Positions 51,901 through 63,900 of a DNA stretch of 64,000 nt are shown piece by piece. Source of the DNA: Antedon mediterranea (lineage: Eukaryota > Echinodermata > Crinoidea > Comatulida > Antedonidae); the NCBI RefSeq assembly GCF_964355755.1, contig NC_092679.1, positions 5,704,001 to 5,768,000 of the forward strand. Reading direction: 5' to 3'. The stretch's first letter is position 1. Every line of letters begins with the position of its first letter. Both the position numbers and the translations under genes were made by a program. A model generated the notes under the pieces. The model ran no database searches. It was not told the DNA's origin and saw only the letters and a list, made by a program, of their open reading frames with translations.

Positions 51901-54900
51901 TGTTATCTTTATATGTCAATTTGATGACGTCATTGTGTTAATAATTGGATTTAAAAGATGGGTCTCGTAATTTTGTCTATGCTACACTGTATATAACATA
52001 TACAGTGTATTCTGTAAATACTGTAACATGATGTATGCTGCAAAATATTTACAATTCAGCACTGTAAAGATATTTATTTCATGTCATAGGATGGCATAAT
52101 AATTGTCGAGATTCATATAGTTTAAAGTATGTGCATGTTGCGTTTGCACGGATAACCCGAACTCGTCAAAGTGACGAGTTCAAATCTAGTTTCCTGTATT
52201 ATACTTCTTTCTTTCTGTCATTTTTGTGCGTCGTGTTTCTCTAAAACTTGTAAACAGAACATATCGTAACTTTGTCAACATATCGAAATTTACGTGAACT
52301 TGTGCACCTCCTATTTTTGAATGACGTCAGAGTTGCGCAACGTGACTTACGCGCGATTTTATGAATTTCAATGATTGATCATAGACTAAAAACCAAACAT
52401 AATTTTGTTTTGACACTTTGTGAAAATTTAAGTCATATCAAGCGCAAACTTTCTATGGATTAAAAATAGCATGTTTCACAAGAAGTTACGCGCGCACGCG
52501 CGTTTAAAATTTTAGAAAGCGAAAAATCAACTTCTAATCAACTTTCTATGCGTTTCATGTCATTTTGAGCATGTCAAAAATTCCCACGCGCGCGAAAATT
52601 TTTACGCACGCGGTGCACACGTAGCGTTAAAAACATATTTTTTTCGCGTGATTTATGTTTTTTCAGCCTTTTCTAGTAATGTTACCAAATTTTAAACAAT
52701 TTCGACTTAAAATTACGTCATACGAGCACGTCGAATTAGATAATTTGCACGCGTTTTTGGTGAAAAAGTTCAAAAATTCGTCAAAATTATGCCTATTTTT
52801 AAACATTCATAGATTCTAAACTACATTGGGAACTTTTTTTTAATTACATATTCTGGAAGTTGATGAGTTGTAGATATCGGATCATACATTAATATGGCTA
52901 ACCGGACATTGTGACGTCATCGTATGGCCACGCGAATATAAAATATAGGATTTTTGTCTCTTTCGTCATAGCTCATCACATTTAATAGAGCGCATCTCCA
53001 CTTATTCGTTGTCCATTTTCACCCCGATTTTAATATATTCTAGGTCAATCAACTATCTTTTGCATGAATTTAAATTTTTTTAACGTCATCATTCCTACAA
53101 ATTTAAATTACTTTGGTCATTAATTTCATCTTTACAGTAAATTTTAATCTGTTATAGCTCGTAAGAATAAAATGTGATAATCACGATTAAAACGTTTTCA
53201 GGAAGCTATTGTATTGTAGATACAAAATCATGTGAAAATTGTGCCAATCGAATGTTGTGACATCATCATATGGCCAGTTATATAAAAAAAGTCGTATTTT
53301 CATCTTTTGCGTTATATTTCATTACATTTAAAAGAGCGCGCATCAATATTTCACGTATTCAAATTTCTTCTACACGTTAATATGTTGTTGCTGAGATAAT
53401 TTCATTCTGAAATTTCTACTTTTGCATTTCATTTTGAAGCCGTCAAGATGTTAAAAATTACAATAAAATACGGGTCCCGTAATTTCACCTATTTTACACT
53501 GTTTGTGATATGTATACAGATTGTACTGTGTATACTATGTATATGACACAAAATAACAGAATTCAGAAATAACATTTCATATTCTTCAGTTCAGGTCATA
53601 ATGCCTTAATATTTTTCTGTGTGCAATATTCTAACGTATGACGTGCACGTGGCGTTTGTCGAGCGGATAACTAACTCGTCAAAGTGACGAGTTTCATGTC
53701 TAGTTATTAATTGTTTTTGCTCGCTAATGAAATGGTGTTACAAACATTGTGGTATATAAATTTTTATGTATAGGAAAAGTTTCCAAAATGGTTCCAGGCA
53801 ATATGTCGAACAGCACGAACAATTGATCGATCTGTTGCATTCTCCAAGACTATTCTTGTGCTGATATTTATTCACAGGTAAATCTACGTTTTAGAAAACT
53901 GCCTTAAAACATTTATTTTAATACTAAAGAATTAATTAATTCCCTGACCACGATCTTGTGAAAAGTGTGATGTTTTTTTGTACATTTGCTTTTTACAAGT
54001 TCATCAATACCTTCATGTTTTTTTTTAAAAACTCAAAAATGTACATGAATAAAGTGCATTGTGTAGGATTGTAGATAGTAATAATATAAATCATTTTGTT
54101 TGACAAATCCAGTAAAGAATTTACTCACAAAAATTTGCATTTTGTTTTACTTGCTTCTGCATTTTCGTTTACTTATGCACTGAGACACTAGTTGCACTAA
54201 TATCAAATACAAAATTAAGAAACTATACCTTGTTTTTACAGCCTACTGTTTTGTATTCGCTGGAAAGGACAAAGTATTGAGGAGATATTTGCAATACAAA
54301 TTACTAAATCAGTCATTGTTAGCATATTCTTTGTAAGTATGCATCCTTAAGCCACTGCTACATAATGGTACAGTAATATACTTTCAACATTAAGCATACT
54401 TACTTTCCAAGGAGTTTTCAATGATTGGTGAATGATCAGGAACTGAGTTATGATAAGCAGATTGTGAACCCCTTTTGGTTTGTGTTACTGGATGTAGTAT
54501 GATGGCCATTGAAAGACTGATTTGTGGACTATGATATATTTTAGTAACTTGTTTGGTTTGTGTTACTGGATGTAGTATGATGGCCATTGAAAGACTGATT
54601 TGTGGACTATGATATATTTTAGTAACTTGTTTGGTTTGTGTTACTGGATGTAGTATGATGGCCATTGAAAGACTGATTTGTGGACTATGATATATTTTAG
54701 TAACTTGTTTGGTTTGTGTTACTGTATGTACTATGATGGCCATTGAAAGACTGATTTGTGGACTATGATATATTTTAGTAACTTGTTTGGTTTGTGTTAC
54801 TGTATGTACTATGATGACCATTGAAAGACTGATTTGTGGACTATGATATATTTTAGTAACTTGTTTGGTTTGTGTTACTGTATGTACTATGATGGCCATT

Positions 54901-57900
54901 GAAAGACTGATTTGTGGACTATGATAATATATTTTAGTAACTTGTTTGGTTTGTGTTACTGTATGTACTATGATGACCATTGAAAGACTGATTTGTGGAC
55001 TATGATATATTTTAGTAACTTGTTTTGTTTGTGTTATACATTGTTATATTCTTTGATAATTTTTTTAAATATTTATGTCAACTTCATCACTGTTTACTTG
55101 ATGCAATGCAATAAAGGAAATAAATAATTATACAAAAAACTGTATACTCAAGTCTATTATACATGTAAAAAGTTATACCATCCATGCCAAACTCAACTGC
55201 CTAAGTTGTATAAGTTCAATGTTGTAAAACCATCTGTAACCTTAAACCAAAACCAAGTCTCTTAACCTTTTTGTACTGGTACTGTTATTGACCTTGAGTG
55301 GTCATGCAGGATTTGAACACAAGATCTTGGGATTAGTAATGATTACAACCAACTTACGATGCCACAAACTGTCCATACCATGTTTCAATTTGTTGTAGAA
55401 AAAAGTTACGTTGGATGTCTATGTTGTATAACCACTTGCACCAACTCTGTCCTTTCTATACTAATATAGACATGATGATGTCATATCACTACCATATTTG
55501 GCCATACCAATACCATATTTGGCCATATCACTACCATATTTAAGCACATAACACTTTTTTTTGTCTCACTAGTTTTATAGTGTAGACAGAGCTTAAGTCT
55601 CTCAAGTTTTTTGTACTGGTACTTGGTCATGAGAACACTCCTAGTTCTGTGACCAAGCATAGATTTAAACCCAAGACTCTATCATTGCTAATGCTACCTA
55701 CTATACAGTGCCACTACTATTGGAACATATCCAGATTTAAATTAATTTTTTTGAAGATTGAATTGGCGCTAAGGATTATTGGAGAAAACACAAATTTACT
55801 TGATCCTGTAGAACTGCTCGATGTAATGCTTCTGATTACTGCTATTGTTTCCAACCTTCTTTGGTACATTGATGATATGGACGACGCGTTTACGTCACTT
55901 CACACTACGTGCACAGTTGTCTCGGGCCTTGCGGTGTTCTTTAGACTTGGATTCAACCTGTACCAGGTACGTTATACTGTTATACACATTATTTTGTACT
56001 TGTCCGAAATATACAATGTACAAAATAACATGTTTATCGTGAAAAGGATGCTATAAAAAACATTTATTATTATAAGCATATAGAATATCAATTTCAATGA
56101 TTTGTGTATAAAATTTATGTTTTTTAGACGAAGAAGCTGATTATACTGTTTAAAAACAGAATATTTCCAGTCATGTTTGACCTTATTGTTCTCGTCTTCA
56201 TCATAATGTGAGTTTTTCTTTGAGAATTCTATGAAAAATGTACAGTGGTGGTGTTATAATTATGGTATTCTTAATCCTAATACAATGTGTTTATTATTTT
56301 CAATTGCTGAGTGTCATTAAATTTATTTTAATTTCTTAAAATCCACAGTTATTTCTACGCCATAATTGGATTTGAAGCATTCAGTAATAAAGAGCGTGAC
56401 CCTACATACTCTTCCAGTCACTATGACTACTGCTGTGGGCTTGGCTTTGATACCTTTTCGTAAGTTGCCTGAAGAATGTCTCTCAAAATTGTCTCTTTCA
56501 AGCGGCTATCTATTGCTCTTTATCAAGGAGTTCTATATGGAAACTCACATGAAGCAGACATAGGAGAGTTTATAGACTATTTCCTAAGTAATAACACCAA
56601 TATTTTTTATAATGGCATCGCTTCTTTCCGTTCTATTATTTTACATCACTTAGTTAACCTGTAATATCATTTTCCTATGTTCGATCTTGTTTTTCTGTCT
56701 GTTATAAAGAATTATATTTTTAATGTTAAGTAGTTTTTCAGTCGCTTGCAACGCGACTCTATAGCTCACTATGTCGGTCGGTCAGTTGGTTGGTAAACAC
56801 TAAATTTGAGCACGTGACTGCAGTCATGTATATGGCCTTGTTTATATTAAGATTTTAACCAGCCTGTTTAGTGGCGATGATTAGCTGTGGGTTTGAAATG
56901 ACTCTGAATTTGAGATTCCTTCCCTCAACCCCTTTTAAGTTTGTAAGAAGGTTACTTCCCAAAAGGTCCTATTCTGTAGTGAACACATTTCAAAGTTTCA
57001 GGTTCAGTAAGATTTTGTTGAAAACTACCGTTATTGTCTTTTTCAGGTGTGCTCTTCTTGTAATCTTCCAAATAGTGACAACTAGCAACTGGCATGAGAT
57101 TATGAACTCTGTAAGTACTAAAATATTACATTAATCGTTAACATCTTAGGATGACAATAATAGCTGAATGATAACAGTTTTATTCAAAATTATATCACTG
57201 TTAACCTCTGTCTACACTATAAAACTAGTTATGACAAAAAAAGTGTAATGTGCCAAAATATGGTAGTGATAAGCCCAAGTATGGTAATGATATAACATCA
57301 TCATGTCCATATATGGGCACATCACATTTTTTTGTCACATAAAGTTTAATAGTGTAGACTGATCTTAAGGATATGACAATGATAACTTAATGATTTTTAA
57401 TACAGTATATTCGTTTGGATTATACATTTAAAAATACATTTGTATTGTTTTTTTTTATTTTTAGGTCATGAAGTCAGTATCTGATGCTACATGTCTCTAC
57501 TTTGTGTCGTGTTATGTTGTCATCAACTTAGTTGTGATGAAGTAATTATTCCACTGCATTCAATAATTAAGTTCTGTCCACACTATCAAACTAGTTGGAT
57601 AAAAATAGTGTAATGTGCCCAAATATTGTAGTGATATGGCATCATCGTGTCCATATATGGGCACATCACATTTTGTTGTCACATAAAGTTGAACTCGGAA
57701 CCATCTGATTTATAAACCAATCATGTTAAACACCAACCTACACTGTTACTATACTAGGCTGAACAATTCTAGTAAAAACTGTATTTAGTCAAATTCTTAA
57801 AAAAAACCTATCCTAAACTTTGTTTTGCTACCACAATTTTGAATTTTTAAATCTATTTTTTTTACCAGCTTGTTTGTTGCCATAGCAATTGAAGCATTCA

Positions 57901-60900
57901 ATAAGTTAGGAACAGAGAAGGAATTGGAAGCCGCAGAGAAGGAAAGTGAAAATGAGACACAGGAGGAGGAGGAGGATGAAGAAGAGGAAAAGGTTAATAT
58001 TAGTATTTTTATTATTAGTAATTAGATTTATTAAATAGTTTCATGACAATCGGAAATATACTGTGAACGTTTGATGAAGAAGGAAGTTACAGATTTGAAG
58101 ATATGACAAATGAAAATGTACAGAAAAAAAGCAAAGAAAATAAATCTTCTTGTCATTTAATCGACATTGAAAATTGAGTCTATACCTCCATGTTGGCTTT
58201 TCCTGTGCGCTTGGATAATTCTGATGAAAGTTGAAAACATGGTGAAGTTATAATTGATATTAATACTGTTTATTTCAGGGTAAACTGAATTCTGCGAAGA
58301 CGTTCCTCAATAACATATTTGAAAGCTCCCGAGTATGTATTATATTGTCTTTTATTATTAAAAATTTTCATTTTATGTGAGGTGAACAAATTTCTTTTAT
58401 TATCAGTATACATACAGTTTTACTTGAATATTAATATTTTTTTCTAGCTGGCAAATGTAATATGTAAGTTCTGTCTACACAATCAAACTTTATGTGACAA
58501 CAAAATGTGATGTGCCCATATATGGACACATTGATGTCATATCACTACCATATTATTTGGGCATATCACACTTTTTTTGTCAAACTAATTTTATTGTGTA
58601 GATAGAGCTTTACAGTACAGTAAATCCCCTCATTTACATACGGCACGAGCCTGCTGCTGTTTGTAATTCAAAATATTTGTAAAATTGAGGTTACATACAG
58701 ATTTAAGCTATATACATCGTATCACATAGGCATCATAGACGGGTCAAAGTTTTAGGCCTAAAAACAGCCACACGTCTTGGTCCGACACAATGATAGTCCA
58801 ATTCTTTCTCATTGTACCTTCTTGTGTGCTCTCAATTTGTTTGAGTAAAGTTTGTTTTAAGGGTTCGTATTTATAAATAAAAAATGAGGTGTATCAGAAC
58901 AAAAATATTATGCGTTTATCAGGTGGAAGAAGAAAAGGAGCGTAGTGTTAGACCAACAAATAGTCCTCGTATGAGGAGGCCGAGTAGAGTTGTAAGTAAA
59001 CAATGTCAAAGGTCATTGAACATCGCATATATAAGTAGTGATAGATTCAGTGCACTCATAATCACAAGTTATGGATATGACAAGTTTGAATTTCATTTAA
59101 TTATGCAGTAAGGCATGCTTTTGAACATTATATCATTGCAATATATGTAACGCACACCAGCCAAATCTCACATCTTAATATGCATGCTCTACACATTTAG
59201 ACAACATTTGGTGAAATACAATTTTTTCTGTCACATATGTAGTTACTGTACAACATTAAAAGTAATGGGTCATTACTACAGTATAATGTAGCCATGCTTG
59301 CTACACTATCGATTTTACCATACACAAAATCATGGGTACCAACTAGAACCAACATCTTGAACAAACTAAAGAAATGCACCATCTTTTTTACCAACATCAA
59401 TTACAATCACAGCCAATCGTTGCAACTGCAGTGATAGCATAATTCCCCTCCCCAACCCCAAATAAACTTCAGTTACAGTTGAAACTTTATTCAACAATCA
59501 CTAGTAAACAAAAACAAGTAGTAAGTAAGAAGTAAACTGGTCACTATCAAATTCATTGCATTAATTCTACCACAATCTAATTGATTAAATTTGAGTAAGC
59601 AACCAATGCATGTAATAAATTGTTTAGTGGTTCATTTTCAGTTTCATTCATGTTTGTAAAATTATTTTTCACAAATTATAATTATTTATAACCAGTAATT
59701 TATTTTTGTTGTGCAATATTATAGTGTGTTAATGTTTGCATATTTAAATGTTTAAAATATTATAAACATTATATAAAATCATTCACTAGAATTTGTGTTG
59801 CATTTCATTGAGTTTCCATAATTATTAACATTTGATAATTCTTTTATTTTTACAGTTTAATTTTCTACATCCTTTAATATTTTTTATATAGAGCATTGTT
59901 CATCAAAACCCTGGCATGTCTCCATTTGTGATGTCTCCAGTGTTAAGTCCACAATTAAGCCCTACTACAGTAGTTGAAGAAGATGCAAGTCAGAGTGTAA
60001 GTGATCTGTTGTATTATATAAATCCAAAAGAAAATTACTAAAAAATGACAATGCTGTGGGTGTCAGTGACTGAATCTCAATGGAGATACAAAAAAATAGC
60101 GAAAAGCTACATCAAAACGATAAAGTAAAACAGCCAGAAAAATTATCAGAGCTTTCGGGCAACACTAGACCTTCACAAGTATTACGTTGCACTGGTTTTA
60201 ATTATACACTTATAACATGCAAAAAGGAAGTATGATATAATGTGAACATTCTATTGCAATTCAGTATATAAAACAAAATTGAAGTTTCATGTTGTTTGTA
60301 TACCCATCAGTGATGATATTTGTATTTTAGCCCAATATGTGTTGATTGTTGAATTAAATATAAACATTTTTCAATAAAGTACACCTTCAAAAAGGCAAAA
60401 TGAGATAAATACAGGAATTTGTTTTATATAATATTGTTTACTATTGGAGAACTTGTTATTTTTTATTTTATTTAAATGAATACTTTATCATAGGATGAAG
60501 ATACTTCAGATTTAAAGAACATGACACCAGAAGAAAAGAGAGAACACAGGATAAAGAAAAAAAGAGCAAAAAAGAAGAAGAAAAGGTTGAATAAAACTAA
60601 TCCAAAAACAAAGATCATGGTGGTGACTGCTTATCGGGGAACTAAAGACCAAGAACTCGATCTTATTGTTGGAGATGAAGTTGAAGTAATACAAAAGGTA
60701 AGCCTTAAGATTATTGAATTGCACACAATGTGCACGTTCTTACCTTTAAGTGTTCTTACCTTTAAGTATTCTCACCTTAAGTGAATCAGGAGGCAAGTAC
60801 TCATATTGCCTCTTCTCTTGGATATGTAAAATTAATTTGTCTACGATTCTTGTGTCAAAAGAATTGTCTCTTGTTTTTGGTGTTGTGCCTGGATTTTGAT

Positions 60901-63900
60901 AGTGTCTTGGAGTGGCCTCTGAGAAGGTGACCTCCTGGTTTGTGACGGATGGAAAAGAAGGTTGCAACGTCCAGGTCATCAAATCCATTTATTATCTTGA
61001 AAGTTTCAATCATGTCACCGTGGTCTCTTCTCTGTTGCATGGTACGGAGTCCTAATCCATGTAGCTTTTCGTCAGGAGTTCTGGTACTAACTTGGTGGCT
61101 CTATTTTGCACTTTTTCAATCCCACATAATTAGTTTTCACATACTTAAAGGAGAGTCCTGTTTGATCCAGCACCTCATTCAGTTCCTCAGTGGTTTTTAG
61201 AGCAATTATAGTAACAGTCATTTGTCACAGATCACCTGAATACATTTATTTAACTTCTTCTTTAAGCTCTGTCTAAACTATCAAACTAGTTTGACAACAA
61301 AAGTATGATGTGCATAAATATGGTATTGATAATGTGCCCAAATATGTCAGTGATATATATCATGTCCATATAATGTATGGAATTTCGTGTATAAAAATGT
61401 TTATTTTGTTCACGAACTAAAATGGTATAAATATATTTACAACTACAGCAAGATGATTGGTGGGAAGGCAAGATCCGAGGTCGTAAAGGATGGTTTCCAG
61501 CCTCCCATGTTAGAGAGGTAAAACGAAAACCTGTAGAGCAACCTGAACTGCAAGAGAGGCAAGGTTCCAGCCCACCAGTTGCTGCCTGGACAGATAATCA
61601 CAGAAACAGCAATCCAAACTCTAGTCTTGTAAGCATTGCATTTGTCAATTACAAAAACAGAGTGTACAATAACAATATATACTTCTTTTTTCTTCTTTCT
61701 TTCAAATAAAACTTAAACATTTGACAAAAAAATCTATCAAAAAGAAGAGACAAGAGCCCTAGAAGTTAAACATCAATTGGATTATTCCAATCGACACTTG
61801 TGGCGGGCAAGCCATGTACAATAAATGTAGTAATGAAGAAAGGAAAAAACAACATAAAGACAAATCAAAACGCACACAAAACAAACGAACAGGAAGCATC
61901 AAGAAAATGAACGACACAAATGGTATCGTGGTATAATAAAACAATTTGTAAAATTAAATCAATTCCTCCGTTTGAATTATTAAGATAAAGTTTTTTTTTC
62001 TTTATTAAGCCTCTTACAAGTCAAGCCAATAATGGCGTCAATCGCTCACCAAATCCACCGGCCCATCGTAATGCGGCACCACCACAACGTAAAGTAGGGC
62101 CACGTGAAGTTGTGACGGCAATGAATGCTGTTCCTAAGTTGAAAGTGAAGAACAAAGGTGATTGGAGACGAGAAATTCTTGGTGACATTACGGTTATGAA
62201 TCCAGAAGAGGTAAACAATTTGTTTTATCTGGTAAAATCTCTTAAAAAAATGAAAATAAGAACACAATTCATGCACAACCAGACATATATTTTTACATCT
62301 AAAGTTTCGAAATACATTTCTGATTTCCAATAAAATATCTAAATCGTAATTCCTCTTGGATATACAAAAACATCCCAATATAATAGTACATATACTATTT
62401 AGACCCCACTACTGAACCCCTTTATGGGTAACTAAATATGATTCATTTCATGCCTCGATAAATTTTAGCTTCAATTTAATTTCTTTCTTAGATGAAGGCG
62501 TTGAATAAGATTCTTCGATCAGGTTCACTTGGTGGGGTAAGTAACTGTTATATAATCACACTGGTTTTCACTTTCGTATTATTGGATATAATGTTGCAAA
62601 CTTTCTAGCTGTTGCAATAGTAACAGTGAGTGTATTTTGAAAACAAATTTCACTTCAACATGCCCAATTATGCCCCAGCCAAAAGTGGAATAATTTCAGA
62701 TTATTTGTGCATCCAGTATCTAAACACAACACCTAATGAATCTTGGTTTAACTTTTTTTTTACACTTTTCAGTCTTTACCCATCAAGAAGCAATCCCTGA
62801 TGTAAGTTTCTGAATATTTATTTCTTGTTAAAGTGTTAAATTGAAACAAAAAATATATAATTAGGCTTCAACAATGAAGTTTGCTCCTAAATGGGAGAAA
62901 AAGATTTTATTCAAGCATACCACACTGTAGTCAATAAAACATTCCCACAATCTTATACCTTTTCACATCTGCATAAATTGTTACAACTTGTAACCAGGTT
63001 TGATCTCCTAATTTATTACACGTTTTCATACACGCACACGCGCCCCTGAGAAATCTTGCAGGGAAAGCGTATTTGCGCGCTATTTGATTACTATGATTGG
63101 TCAGTTTAATACCAGGGCAATACAAATGCGCGCATTAAGAACTTAGAACATCTCGGAACAAAACAGACCTCTCATCAGTGTGTTTTTCTGTGCAGTCTAG
63201 GGAGATTTTCCACAAAATTGTGTTCACACTATGCAAACCTGGTTACAAGTTGTTACATTTTACAGGTGTGGAAAGGGTATTAATCTTACTTAATTAAACG
63301 ATTCTTCCTTAAGTTAGTCTTTTCAATTAAATGTTTAATTTGATCAGATCTGATATAGTAGAGGAAGAAGAGGAACCAGCTGCACCTGTGAAACCTGATG
63401 AACCAACTTCGCCATTTACACTTCCAATAGTAAGTGCATTTTTGTTGATTCTCTTGTTCAATTTAAGATCCTGCTGCTGGTGTTCCAATGCCTAAATAGT
63501 TGCGCTCCCAAATACCTTAATAATAATTATTGACAATCAGGGAGAGAAAGCGAGAACTAAGGTCTAGTCATCAGGTGCTACTGGACATTCCGAGGAGCAA
63601 ACATAGTTGGGGAGATTGGACTTTCAGTATTGCTGGACCTAGGCTCTGGAACCACCTACCTTTGAACATTAAGCAAACATCATTATTGAGCACCTTTAAG
63701 TAACTACTCAAAACTCAGTAGTTGTTGAGCGCCATGAGCAATGACTGTTGGAATGGCGCTATATAAATTGAACGATAGATGATTTGATTGATTAATTGCA
63801 TTATTTATGTATGACATTTAAATGTCAAGTCTACCAACTGATTTGTATACTTAAACCACATTGATTGACAGCCATATAAATCAGTCTTTTTTCAGCGTTT

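Larger units (their letters stand above)
60494..61628 (+). other. SH3 domain in the channel's C-terminal tail (two exons)
   Basis: The exons 60494-60697 and 61449-61628 encode a Lys-rich stretch followed by MVVTAYRG (ALYDY position), ELDLIVGDEVEV, DDWWEG, KGWFPASHV. All the usual SH3 landmarks are present in order, including the paired Trp and the GWFP-S-x-V end. The exon border falls just before the RT/n-Src turn at DDWW. Confidence 0.85.

Noticed and set aside
54390-54980. 196-codon minus-strand open frame
   Set aside because: Produced by the 78 bp minisatellite (78 is divisible by 3); repetitive peptide, intronic, opposite strand to the gene.
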